Assembly: GCA_016936975.1 (NCBI GenBank)
Contig: JAFGWU010000071.1
Span: 1 to 64,000, forward strand
DNA length: 64,000 nucleotides
Direction: 5' to 3'
From: Bacteroidales bacterium
GTDB lineage: Bacteria > Bacteroidota > Bacteroidia > Bacteroidales > GCA-2748055
Program-made: the position numbers and the translations under genes
Notes under the pieces: model-generated
The model's input: only the letters and a program-made list of their open reading frames with translations
The model's database searches: none
What the model was told of the DNA's origin: nothing
Shown here: piece after piece, positions 24,597-33,638 of the stretch
Layout: each line of letters opens with the position of its first letter
Position numbering within the stretch: position 1 is the stretch's first letter

Positions 24597-27542
24597 ATGA
24601 ACCGAAAAAATGCTTCGTTCTGGAAATTTGTTATCATACTGGTTCTGTTCATCCCGTTTAATTTGCTTGCCCAGGTCATCACCGTCACCGGTAAGGTGAC
24701 CGACAGCAATACGGGGGAAGCATTGCCGGGTGTTACGATTATTGCCAGAGGGACAACCCTGGGAGCAGTTACCGATTTTGACGGAAATTACACCATCACG
24801 GTGGTTCCGTCGGCAACGCTCGTTTTCTCGTATGTGGGCTATGCCACGCAGGAAGTGCAGGTTAATAACCAGACAACCATAGATATTCAACTCGCTGAAG
24901 AAACCACCGAACTTGATGAGGTGGTGGTGATCGGATATGGGGTTCAGAAAAAATCCGACAAAACCGGTGCCGTGGCACAGGTCACCTCCGATGAGATGAC
25001 CGGCGGGGCACTGACTGATCCCCTTCAGGCTATCCAGGGACAGATAGCCGGTGTAACCATCACCAAAAAAGGGGGTGACCCGAATGCCGGTTTTGTGGTG
25101 AAGATCCGGGGTGCCTCCGGCTTTGACTCCAATACCCAGCCGCTCTACGTGGTTGACGGGGTTCCCGGAGTGGATCCTACCACCATAGCTCCCGAAGATA
25201 TTGAGACCTTCAACATACTCAAGGATGCTGCCTCAACCGCAATATACGGTTCACAGGGTTCAAACGGCGTGATCCTGATCACCACCAAATCGGGAACGGC
25301 CAATACCAGTCAGCTTAATTTTAACGTCAAGGTGTCGGCAGATCAGACCGCCAACCGTCTCGACCTGATGTCGGCCGATGAACTGAGAAACTTCGCGGCT
25401 GATAACGGCCTCAACCTTGTAGATGGCGGAGCCGATACCGACTGGCAGGATGAGATCTTCAGAACAGGAATAACCACCTCCTATAATATGAACTACTCCG
25501 GAGGCAGCGACAGGACCACCTATTATGCTTCCGTCACACAGGCGAAATGGACCGGCATCCTTAAAGGAACCGAAAAGGAACGGACCATCGGGAAAATCAA
25601 TCTTTCCCATGAAGCGATCGAGAACAGGCTGACCATCTCCGGAAGCATGTCGGGTACATTCGAACAGAACGACTATGAAGATTACAACGGATATGGATTG
25701 AAAGATATCTTTTACCAGGCTTATTCCAGGAACCCTACCGATCCGGTGTACAATGACGACGGAACGTTTTACCAGATTGAAAGGGCTTTTAACTATGTCA
25801 ATCCCATCGCAACCATTAACGAGGTTCAGAACATCCGGGATGCAAAACGGTTCTATGGAAACATGAAATCGGATCTCATAATTTTCGATGGGCTGACCGC
25901 CACGCTGAATCTTGGTTACACCAGGGATGACAGCGAAAACCAGGTGTTTGAGCCGAGAGATTCGTGGGCATCCACCACCAGCGGCAAAGCCAGACGGGTT
26001 TATAATAACCAGTCGAAGAAACTTCTCGAATCCTATTTCACTTATTATAAGACTTTCGGATACAGTGACCTGAACGCGGTTCTGGGTTATTCATGGCAGG
26101 AAATCAACGGTGACGGCTTCCAGGTGGAGGCTACCGATGCCAATTCGGACTATATGGGTGCCGACAACCTGAGCTCTCTGGTCAAGCTGGAAAGGGACGG
26201 AGCCACCTCCTACCGGTATATGTCGAGACTGATCGGTTTCTTCGGGAGGGTTCAGTATAATTACGACAGTAAATATTATGCCAGTGCCTCCCTCCGCCGC
26301 GACGGATCAACCAAGTTCGGGGAAAACAACAAGTGGGGCTGGTTCCCGACTGCAGCGGTCGGATGGACCATCAACAGGGAAGACTTCATGCAAAATGCTG
26401 AATTCATCAGCAATCTGAAGCTGAGGGCTTCCTATGGGATATCCGGTAACCAGGAGATCGGGGAGTACCGCAGTCAGCAGGTCCGCCGGGCATTCGGTAT
26501 TGCCACCGACCCGGAAACGGGTGCACAGGTCATCAGCTTCCCGCCCGAATGGAACTCCAACCCTGACCTGAAATGGGAACAAACATCGGAGATAAATCTC
26601 GGTCTCGATTTCGGATTCATCAACAACAGGCTGAGCGGTTCTCTTGAACTTTACCGCAAGATGACCACCGATCTGCTCGGGCAGTTCCCTGTTCCGGTGC
26701 CACCCAATGTGGCCCAGTACACCTGGGGCAACTCCGGGAAAATGGAGAACAAGGGGATTGAACTGCTCCTGCAAGCTTATCCGGTGAGCAAATCGAACTT
26801 CAAATGGAGAACCAACCTGAACATTGCACACAATCAACAGATAATGATCGACCTTGGTGATTTTGCATCCGAGTCGGGTGTCCGCAGGGAAGGCTTGATA
26901 TCCGGCCGCGGCCTCACCAGCTCATGGGTGATCGGGATCCGGGAAGGCGAGAGCCTCGGGGCATTTTACCTGCCCGTTTATGCCGGACTCTCCGACGGCA
27001 AAATGGCCTACAAATCAAAAACCGGTGGATATACCGACAATATTGCCGATGCTGAAAGGGAAATTGTAGGAACCGCACTTCCGTTTCTTGAACTGGGCTG
27101 GTCGAATACCCTGACCTTCTACGAGAACTGGAGCCTCGATTTTTCATTCCGTTCCATGCTGGGGAATAAAGTATTTAACGTGACCCGCATGATGTTTGAT
27201 TATCCGGGTGAGTTTCCCACTCTGAACCGCCTCCCGGAGGCCATTGACTGGTATGAACAGGGACGAATAAGCAGCCCTCCGCTGGAATCGGATTATTATG
27301 TTGAGGACGCATCATTCCTGAGACTGGATTACCTGTCCCTCAACTATGACTTCTTCCCTGAGAACATTGAATGGATGAAAAAACTTTCCATATCCCTTTC
27401 ATCCAATAACCTCTTCGTGCTGACAAACTATTCGGGTATCGATCCGGAAACGAGTATCGACGGACTGGCATTTGGTATTGACCAGTACAATACCTACCCG
27501 AAAACACGTACTTTTACGGTTGGCATCAATGCAACATTTTAA
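24597..27542 (+). CDS. SusC-like TonB-dependent receptor (starch/maltodextrin locus)
   Basis: An outer-membrane transporter of 981 residues. After the signal peptide ending near LLAQ there is a carboxypeptidase-regulatory-like domain (VTGKVTDSNTGEALPGVTI), then the plug with VVVIGYGVQKKSDKTGAVAQV and DPLQAIQGQIAGVTI, and a barrel ending in INATF. It starts the susC-susD-susF order and is adjacent to a GH13 amylase, GH65 and a maltose-type transporter, so alpha-glucan import is inferred. It differs strongly from the SusC at 2586 and is not a recent duplicate. Confidence 0.95.
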   Translation: MNRKNASFWKFVIILVLFIPFNLLAQVITVTGKVTDSNTGEALPGVTIIARGTTLGAVTDFDGNYTITVVPSATLVFSYVGYATQEVQVNNQTTIDIQLAEETTELDEVVVIGYGVQKKSDKTGAVAQVTSDEMTGGALTDPLQAIQGQIAGVTITKKGGDPNAGFVVKIRGASGFDSNTQPLYVVDGVPGVDPTTIAPEDIETFNILKDAASTAIYGSQGSNGVILITTKSGTANTSQLNFNVKVSADQTANRLDLMSADELRNFAADNGLNLVDGGADTDWQDEIFRTGITTSYNMNYSGGSDRTTYYASVTQAKWTGILKGTEKERTIGKINLSHEAIENRLTISGSMSGTFEQNDYEDYNGYGLKDIFYQAYSRNPTDPVYNDDGTFYQIERAFNYVNPIATINEVQNIRDAKRFYGNMKSDLIIFDGLTATLNLGYTRDDSENQVFEPRDSWASTTSGKARRVYNNQSKKLLESYFTYYKTFGYSDLNAVLGYSWQEINGDGFQVEATDANSDYMGADNLSSLVKLERDGATSYRYMSRLIGFFGRVQYNYDSKYYASASLRRDGSTKFGENNKWGWFPTAAVGWTINREDFMQNAEFISNLKLRASYGISGNQEIGEYRSQQVRRAFGIATDPETGAQVISFPPEWNSNPDLKWEQTSEINLGLDFGFINNRLSGSLELYRKMTTDLLGQFPVPVPPNVAQYTWGNSGKMENKGIELLLQAYPVSKSNFKWRTNLNIAHNQQIMIDLGDFASESGVRREGLISGRGLTSSWVIGIREGESLGAFYLPVYAGLSDGKMAYKSKTGGYTDNIADAEREIVGTALPFLELGWSNTLTFYENWSLDFSFRSMLGNKVFNVTRMMFDYPGEFPTLNRLPEAIDWYEQGRISSPPLESDYYVEDASFLRLDYLSLNYDFFPENIEWMKKLSISLSSNNLFVLTNYSGIDPETSIDGLAFGIDQYNTYPKTRTFTVGINATF

Positions 27543-27553
27543 ACACTTTGGTT

Positions 27554-29050
27554 ATGAAAAGAATTAACATCATATTTATCATATTCCTGTTTTCCGTTCT
27601 GGGATGTACCGATCTCACGGAAGAACTGTACGATAAGATTCCGGGTGATCTCTATCCAGAAAATGAACTCCAGGTAGCCACACTGAGCGTGCCCGCCTAT
27701 GCGGCCATGAGGCCTCTGGCTGATGACGAAGGGTGGTGGTTCCTGGCACAGGAAATGACATCGGATGAAGTGTGCGGCCCAACCCGTGATGCCGACTGGG
27801 ACGACGGTGGAAAATGGCGCGTGATGCATACCCACACATGGAACAATGATGTGGAGGGAGTGAATCATATGTGGGGAAGATTGTATGAAGCGGTTACCAC
27901 CTGTAATAAAATTGCCGATGAACTCCGTGCCCTGCCCCAGAGTGAGCAGATCGACAAAAAAATTGCCGAGCTGGAGGTCCTGAGGTCCTTTTACTATTAC
28001 CTGCTTATGGATAATTTCGGCGATGTGCCCTACCTGGAAACAACCATTGATGTTCCTGAAAAACCTTTTAAAAACAAACGTGAGGATATCTGGAACGAGC
28101 TGGTGACCACTGTAGAAACCAACCTGCCCCAGTTGCAGAACATCGATAAGAAATATCTTGCAACAAGGCCTATGGCTTTTGCTCTGCTGGCCAAACTCTA
28201 CCTGAATGCCGAAGTGTATGTCGGACAGGCACACTATGACAAAGCGGGTATTTATTGCGACAGTATTATCAACAGCGGATTTTACACAATGGACAGTGAT
28301 CCCCTGGGCCCGTTCGTCACAGAGAATGAAAATAACCCGGAGATCATATTCTCCATTCCCTATGATGAAGATAATTTCAAAGGGTTCCGCTTTCACATGC
28401 GCACCCTTCATTACCAGAGCAATCTTACCTTCGACATGCCGGTGGGCCCGTGGAACGGATTTGCAGTTCTCGAAGACCACTACGACAGTTATGAAGACGG
28501 CGACCTGAGAAAAGAGGGTTATTTTCTCGCGGGACAACAGTATACCTCCGACGGAAAGGAGATCATTGATGCCATTGCTAAAGAGAAACTTTTATTCACC
28601 AAACATATCCCCGCCCTCAGAATGGATGCCAGCTTTACGCCCGCAGAAATCAGAATGTCGGGGGTAAGGATGGTTAAATATGAAGTGGCCAAAGGGGCCA
28701 TTGAAAACCTGAGCAATGATTTTGTGCTCTTCAGGCTGGCAGATATATACCTGATGAAAGCCGAAACGGAGATAAGACTGAATGGTGCCGGTGCCGGGGA
28801 TGAGTGGATTGATCCCATCCGCGAGCGGGCCAACGTCCTGCCCATTGATGGAGCCGGCCTGGATGAGATACTTGCCGAACGCGGCCGCGAAATGTTTTGC
28901 GAGGGCCATCGCAGACAGGACCTTATCCGGTTTGGTAAATTCGATGATGCCTGGTGGGAAAAGCCGTCGTCCGATCCGTCCAGGGAAATCTTCCCGATCC
29001 CGAAATGGGCCACCGATGCAAATGAAAATTTACTTCTTGATCCACAATAA
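27554..29050 (+). CDS. SusD/RagB-family starch-binding lipoprotein
   Basis: A SusC partner of 498 residues from the ATG at 27554; a TTG six bases earlier is possible but less likely. The lipoprotein signal is MKRINIIFIIFLFSVLGC, followed by TDLTEELYDKIPGDLYPEN. Family features include LEVLRSFYYYLLMDNFGDVPYLE, AKLYLNAEVYVG and the terminal ERGREMFCEGHRRQDLIRFGKF block with FPIPKWA. It begins 11 bp after susC and should cap that receptor and bind maltodextrin at the cell surface. Confidence 0.94.
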   Translation: MKRINIIFIIFLFSVLGCTDLTEELYDKIPGDLYPENELQVATLSVPAYAAMRPLADDEGWWFLAQEMTSDEVCGPTRDADWDDGGKWRVMHTHTWNNDVEGVNHMWGRLYEAVTTCNKIADELRALPQSEQIDKKIAELEVLRSFYYYLLMDNFGDVPYLETTIDVPEKPFKNKREDIWNELVTTVETNLPQLQNIDKKYLATRPMAFALLAKLYLNAEVYVGQAHYDKAGIYCDSIINSGFYTMDSDPLGPFVTENENNPEIIFSIPYDEDNFKGFRFHMRTLHYQSNLTFDMPVGPWNGFAVLEDHYDSYEDGDLRKEGYFLAGQQYTSDGKEIIDAIAKEKLLFTKHIPALRMDASFTPAEIRMSGVRMVKYEVAKGAIENLSNDFVLFRLADIYLMKAETEIRLNGAGAGDEWIDPIRERANVLPIDGAGLDEILAERGREMFCEGHRRQDLIRFGKFDDAWWEKPSSDPSREIFPIPKWATDANENLLLDPQ

Positions 29051-29089
29051 TTTAGATTAAAAACGTTATATTAACAAAAATCAGAGATT

Positions 29090-30562
29090 ATGAAAACCAA
29101 TTTTTTAAAATCAACATTGAAATTTGCTGTCATGGCGCTGATCGCCAGCACTATGATGGTAGCATGTGACAACGAAGAGGAGGAAGAGCCGATTGTCCTT
29201 GATGGATTTTACATCAGCGGCGACGCCACTGCTCTTGACAAGCTCGATACCAAAGGACGGCTTGCCGTTACCCGTAACGAAGTAACCCAGACAGACAGGA
29301 ACGAACTGTCTGAGATTTACATCGCTCTCAAAGGCGGAGAAACCTTTACCATAACCGAAGTCGCCGGTTCAACCAAAACCGTTCTCGGTCCGGGAACCGA
29401 CTTTGCAATGGTTCCTGAAGCAGAACTTGATAACGATGAACCCAAAGAAGGCCTCTGGCGCGGTTCTTTTGTTGAATCGGAAACCGGGTTTACCGTTCCT
29501 GAAGACGGACTCTATCACGTAGCTCTGGATTCAGAAGTCGAGATAATCGTTATTGCCCTCGTAAAATGGGGTCTCATCGGTGGTGCCACCCCCGGCGGAT
29601 GGTCCGATAATACCGAGATGACTGCAACCTTCGACCTGGAAAAGATGACCTTCATGGTTGAAAATGTCACCATGCTCGAGAATGAGTTCAAATTCCGTTA
29701 TTCAAACGGATGGAAAATTATCCTGGATGCTAATTACGACCTGGGTGGAGGCCAAACAGGTATTAAGGTGAACACCAACTTCGGCGGATCCGTTTCCGAC
29801 CTTGTCCCCGGAGGTGGAAACATCGCCAATACCGAGTATGCCGTTTATAAATTTGAAATGACCTGGGAACTGGGGGTCGGAACATCGGCCGTGATGACCA
29901 AAACCGGTGAAGCTGAACCGCTTCCCGAGTATCCTGAAGAACTTTATATGATCGGTGCAGCCATAGGCGGCTGGGACTGGGCTGTCAACGGAATACAGAT
30001 GGTCCCGGTACACAGCCATCCACACCTGTTCTGGAAAATTGTGTGGATTGAATCAGGCGTTCAAGTTGCAGGTGTTAAATTTGCCCCCGCCAAGGAGTGG
30101 GTCGGTGACTTTGGTGTGAATGCCGGAGCCGGTGCTACCGACGGTGTTTGGGCCAAAGGCGGAGACAATCTGCCCGATGTAGCCGCTTCGGGTTACTATA
30201 TGGTGGTTGTGAACCTTCTGGATGAAACCATAGAGGTCAATCCGCCGAAAGTCCACGGAATCGGTGATGCATTCGGAACATGGGATGCCGCTCAGGCCGC
30301 TACCCTGTTTACCGTTGACAACACCAATAAAGTCGTTGTGTCTCCTGCTTTCGTAGCTGATGCAGAACTTCGGATGCATGTTGCAGCCAACACCTTAACC
30401 AACGCCGACGGCAATGCCGTTGACTGGTGGCAGGCCGAATTCATCGTCCTTGAAGGTGTTATTGAGTACCGCGGTACAGGCAACGACCAGGCAAGGGTCA
30501 ACGTAACGACCGGACAAACCGTTACACTGGACTTTACCAACGAAACCGGAACCATTCAATAA
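29090..30562 (+). CDS. SusE/SusF-like starch-binding outer-membrane lipoprotein
   Basis: A 490-residue lipoprotein with lipobox MVAC followed by DNEEEEEP, a strongly acidic surface-export signal. After an N-terminal Ig-like region come at least three related modules, beginning near LIGGATPGGWSDN (about 165), LYMIGAAIGGWDW (about 284) and VHGIGDAFGTWDAA (about 385), each with the G-x-W-D type strand of the SusE/F starch-binding modules. It should hold alpha-glucan near the SusCD transporter. It follows susD by 39 bp and is closed by a strong terminator, so the unit is susC-susD-susF. Confidence 0.85.
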   Translation: MKTNFLKSTLKFAVMALIASTMMVACDNEEEEEPIVLDGFYISGDATALDKLDTKGRLAVTRNEVTQTDRNELSEIYIALKGGETFTITEVAGSTKTVLGPGTDFAMVPEAELDNDEPKEGLWRGSFVESETGFTVPEDGLYHVALDSEVEIIVIALVKWGLIGGATPGGWSDNTEMTATFDLEKMTFMVENVTMLENEFKFRYSNGWKIILDANYDLGGGQTGIKVNTNFGGSVSDLVPGGGNIANTEYAVYKFEMTWELGVGTSAVMTKTGEAEPLPEYPEELYMIGAAIGGWDWAVNGIQMVPVHSHPHLFWKIVWIESGVQVAGVKFAPAKEWVGDFGVNAGAGATDGVWAKGGDNLPDVAASGYYMVVVNLLDETIEVNPPKVHGIGDAFGTWDAAQAATLFTVDNTNKVVVSPAFVADAELRMHVAANTLTNADGNAVDWWQAEFIVLEGVIEYRGTGNDQARVNVTTGQTVTLDFTNETGTIQ

Positions 30563-30580
30563 TTAAATGGTTCATCCTGA

Positions 30581-30611
30581 AAAGAGCATGCTCCGGCATG
30601 CTCTTTTTTTT
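30581..30611 (+). terminator. Rho-independent terminator after susF-like gene
   Basis: A perfect 11-bp stem (AAAGAGCATGC / GCATGCTCTTT) closes a TCCG tetraloop and is followed by a run of T to 30611. It lies 18 bp after the stop codon. It separates susCDF from the amylase gene, which must then have its own promoter or depend on readthrough. Confidence 0.93.
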
Positions 30612-30694
30612 CACTGTTCCGTGAATTTTCTAAATTATATTGACGATATTTCAAATTGTTGACCATAACAATCTGTTTCAATCTTTAACAGTCA

Positions 30695-33457
30695 TTGATG
30701 AAACACTATTCTCTGCATACTTTTTTCATCTTTCTGATCGCAATCTCATACCCTGTCAGAGCACAGGTTGTAACATCTGATCCGGCCATCCCGTTACCGG
30801 ATCAACCCGTTACCATCTATTTTGATGCTGCTTTGGGAGATGCCGGCCTTCTGGATTACACCGGCGAAGTGTATGCCTATACAGGTGTGCTGACCACGGA
30901 AAGTAAAACCGGTAATGAATGGAAATATGTTCAGTCCCTCTGGGAAGACCATACCCCCGAAACCAAACTCACCCGTATTGCCCCGAATCTCTATTCCCTT
31001 TTCATAACGCCCTCCATCAGGGATTACTATGGCGTTCCCTTAACAGATACCATCACCCACCTGGCTTTCGTATTCCGAAGCTTCGACAATGCCTTTACAG
31101 GAAGGGACGCCGGGGGAGCCGATATCTTCCTGGAAGTTTTTCAGGAAGGCTTCCGCATCCTTATTATTTCCCCCGAAAAAAATATCATTACCCCGGTTCA
31201 GAGCGATGTTCTGTTTAAAGCCGTTGTATCGGAAGCGTCTTCTGTTTCCCTCTTCCTCAATAATATTGAGGTGAAAACGGAAACCGGCACTGAAATTAAC
31301 CATACCTTCAACTTTGCAGAATCCGGTGATTACTGGATTAAAGCGGAAGCCACACTGGAGGAAAAGCGGGATGCCGATTCTGTCTTTGTGCATGTGCTGG
31401 AAACCGAATCCGCCGTTCCTGTCCCCGAAGGGCTTCACGACGGCATCAATTACCTGGATGACCATACTGCAGGGCTGGTTCTGTTTGCTCCCGGAAAGGA
31501 GCATGTGTTTGCCATCGGGGATTTCAATGACTGGATTCCCGCCTCTTCAGGCCGGATGAACCGGGATAACGACCGGTACTGGATTACCCTTGAAAATCTG
31601 GAGCCGGGCAGGGAATACGCTTTCCAGTACCTGATCGATGGTGAGCTGTTGATTGCGGATCCCTATACCGAAAAAGTGCTCGACCCCTGGAACGATAAAT
31701 GGATCCCCTCCGACACCTATCCCGACCTGAAGGCATACCCCTCTGAAAAGAGCTCCGGGATCACCGCTGTTCTCGAACCTGCACGAGACACCTATGAGTG
31801 GCAGGTTTCTTCCTTTACTCCTCCGAAAAAAGAGGACCTGGTGATATATGAAATGCTCGTCAGGGATTTTGTGGAGGCTCATGACTGGAAAACCCTCACC
31901 GACACGTTGGACTATTTCACTACCCTCGGCATCAATGCCATCGAACTGATGCCCGTCAACGAATTTGAAGGGAACGAAAGCTGGGGATACAACCCCTCCT
32001 TCTATTTCGCGCCCGATAAGTACTATGGTCCTGCCGACGATCTTAAAATCTTTATCGATTCGTGTCATGCACGCGGGATCGCTGTCATCATCGATATGGT
32101 GCTGAATCACTCCTACGGCCAGTCCCCGCTGGTGCAGCTCTATTTCGACAGTTCCTCGGGCAAGGTTTCGGAAGATAATCCCTGGTATAATGTGGATTCT
32201 CCGAACCAGGTCTATTCGTGGGGCTATGATTTCAACCATGAGAGCCAGGCCACACGGGATTTCGTGGACCGCGTCAACGCCCACTGGATCACTGAATACA
32301 TGGTGGATGGATTCCGGTTTGACTTCACCAAGGGATTTACCAACCGTCCGGGCGACGGCTGGGCATATGACGCTTCACGCATTGCGATTCTAAAACGGAT
32401 GGCTGATAGAATTTGGGATCTGAACCCCGAAGCCTATGTGATCCTCGAACATCTTGCGGACAATAGTGAAGAGAAGGAACTTGCGGCTTACGGGATGATG
32501 CTGTGGGGCAACATGAATTACAATTATAACGAAGCCACCATGGGGTATAACGAAACCGGGAAATCGGATTTCAGCTGGATATCCTACCGGAAAAGAGGAT
32601 GGCCGGAACCCCGCCTGGTGGGATATATGGAAAGTCATGATGAGGAGCGCCTCATGTTTAAAAATCTTGAATACGGCAATGCATCGGGCAGTTACTCCGT
32701 GAAATCCCTGCCGACAGCCCTGGCAAGGATGGAGCTGGCCGGCGCCTTCTTCTTCACCATTCCCGGACCTAAAATGATGTGGCAGTTCGGAGAGCTGGGA
32801 TACGATATCTCCATCGATTACGACTGCAGGGTATGCAACAAGCCGGTCCGCTGGGATTATTTCAGTGTCAAGGAGCGGGAACATTTGTATCGTGTATGGT
32901 CGTCCATCATCGCGCTGAGAATTGAGGAGCCGGCATTCGAGACCGGGGATTTTACACTCTCGCTGTCGGGAGCCGTCAAGCGGATCGAATTGAATCATCC
33001 GGATATGGATGTAAGGATTATCGGGAATTTTGATGTTGTCTCCCAACAGGCTGATCCGGCATTCAGCGCCACAGGCACATGGTATGAATTCTTCAGCGGC
33101 GACAGTCTGTTGGCCGGGGATGCTCCTCTGCCTGTTTACCTGCGACCCGGAGAGTATCGTATGTACACCACCAAAAAGCTGGAGTCACCGAAAACATCCC
33201 CGCCGCAGACGAATCCGAAATTGTTGCGGGTTTATCCCAATCCTGTGGGCGACATGCTCTTCTTTGACCCTGTGAGCGTTCCTGCAGAACTGGAGATTAC
33301 CGACCTCTTCGGTAAAACGGTCATGGCTGAAGAACTTGAGGCTTACCAGGATCGGATTGATGTCTCCACCCTGCGATCCGGTCTGCATATCGTCACCCGT
33401 TTCACGCCGGGATTCCGGCCCAAACATGCCAAGGTGGTGAAGGTTCAAAATCGATAA
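30695..33457 (+). CDS. Secreted GH13 alpha-amylase-type enzyme with T9SS sorting domain
   Basis: A 920-residue exported enzyme. A signal peptide ends near VRAQ. An N-terminal sandwich domain (about 25-230) and a CBM48-like module (about 245-340, FAIGDFNDWIP) come before the GH13 barrel (about 375-750). Catalytic residues are Asp543 in DGFRFDF, Glu585 in VILEH and Asp649 in ESHDEE; NHSYG and region I MVLNHS are also intact. Residues from about 840 (RVYPNPVGDML) form a T9SS type A sorting domain. It probably hydrolyses starch outside the cell to feed the SusCD pair. It stands alone behind the terminator at 30581. Confidence 0.92.
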   Translation: MMKHYSLHTFFIFLIAISYPVRAQVVTSDPAIPLPDQPVTIYFDAALGDAGLLDYTGEVYAYTGVLTTESKTGNEWKYVQSLWEDHTPETKLTRIAPNLYSLFITPSIRDYYGVPLTDTITHLAFVFRSFDNAFTGRDAGGADIFLEVFQEGFRILIISPEKNIITPVQSDVLFKAVVSEASSVSLFLNNIEVKTETGTEINHTFNFAESGDYWIKAEATLEEKRDADSVFVHVLETESAVPVPEGLHDGINYLDDHTAGLVLFAPGKEHVFAIGDFNDWIPASSGRMNRDNDRYWITLENLEPGREYAFQYLIDGELLIADPYTEKVLDPWNDKWIPSDTYPDLKAYPSEKSSGITAVLEPARDTYEWQVSSFTPPKKEDLVIYEMLVRDFVEAHDWKTLTDTLDYFTTLGINAIELMPVNEFEGNESWGYNPSFYFAPDKYYGPADDLKIFIDSCHARGIAVIIDMVLNHSYGQSPLVQLYFDSSSGKVSEDNPWYNVDSPNQVYSWGYDFNHESQATRDFVDRVNAHWITEYMVDGFRFDFTKGFTNRPGDGWAYDASRIAILKRMADRIWDLNPEAYVILEHLADNSEEKELAAYGMMLWGNMNYNYNEATMGYNETGKSDFSWISYRKRGWPEPRLVGYMESHDEERLMFKNLEYGNASGSYSVKSLPTALARMELAGAFFFTIPGPKMMWQFGELGYDISIDYDCRVCNKPVRWDYFSVKEREHLYRVWSSIIALRIEEPAFETGDFTLSLSGAVKRIELNHPDMDVRIIGNFDVVSQQADPAFSATGTWYEFFSGDSLLAGDAPLPVYLRPGEYRMYTTKKLESPKTSPPQTNPKLLRVYPNPVGDMLFFDPVSVPAELEITDLFGKTVMAEELEAYQDRIDVSTLRSGLHIVTRFTPGFRPKHAKVVKVQNR

Positions 33458-33463
33458 TCAAAA

Positions 33464-33498
33464 ACCGGCCGGACAGGGAAATCCGTCCGCCCACCGGT
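33464..33498. terminator. Hairpin without T-run between the amylase gene and ileS
   Basis: ACCGG and CCGGT enclose a second stem (CGGAC-A-GG / CC-G-TCCG with one mismatch) around GAAAT. It lies 6 bp beyond the amylase stop codon. There is no T-run on either strand, so termination activity is uncertain. Confidence 0.4.
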
Positions 33499-33525
33499 GT
33501 TGCTTACTCGCTTATTCCTCCAATT

Positions 33526-33558
33526 ACTTGCATATTACCTCCCATCCATCTATCTTTG
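33526..33558 (+). promoter_or_regulatory. Bacteroidota-type promoter for ileS
   Basis: TATCTTTG (33551-33558) matches TAnnTTTG exactly, and CTTG (33527-33530) stands for the -33 TTTG with 20 bp between them, the expected spacing. The start site would be near 33565, giving a leader of about 75 nt before the ileS ATG. Confidence 0.65.
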
Positions 33559-33638
33559 TGCGAATTTTATCCGGCGGCTGCATATTACGCCGGATCAATC
33601 CGCATTGATAAGCGCAATAAAACAACTGTTGAACGTGA

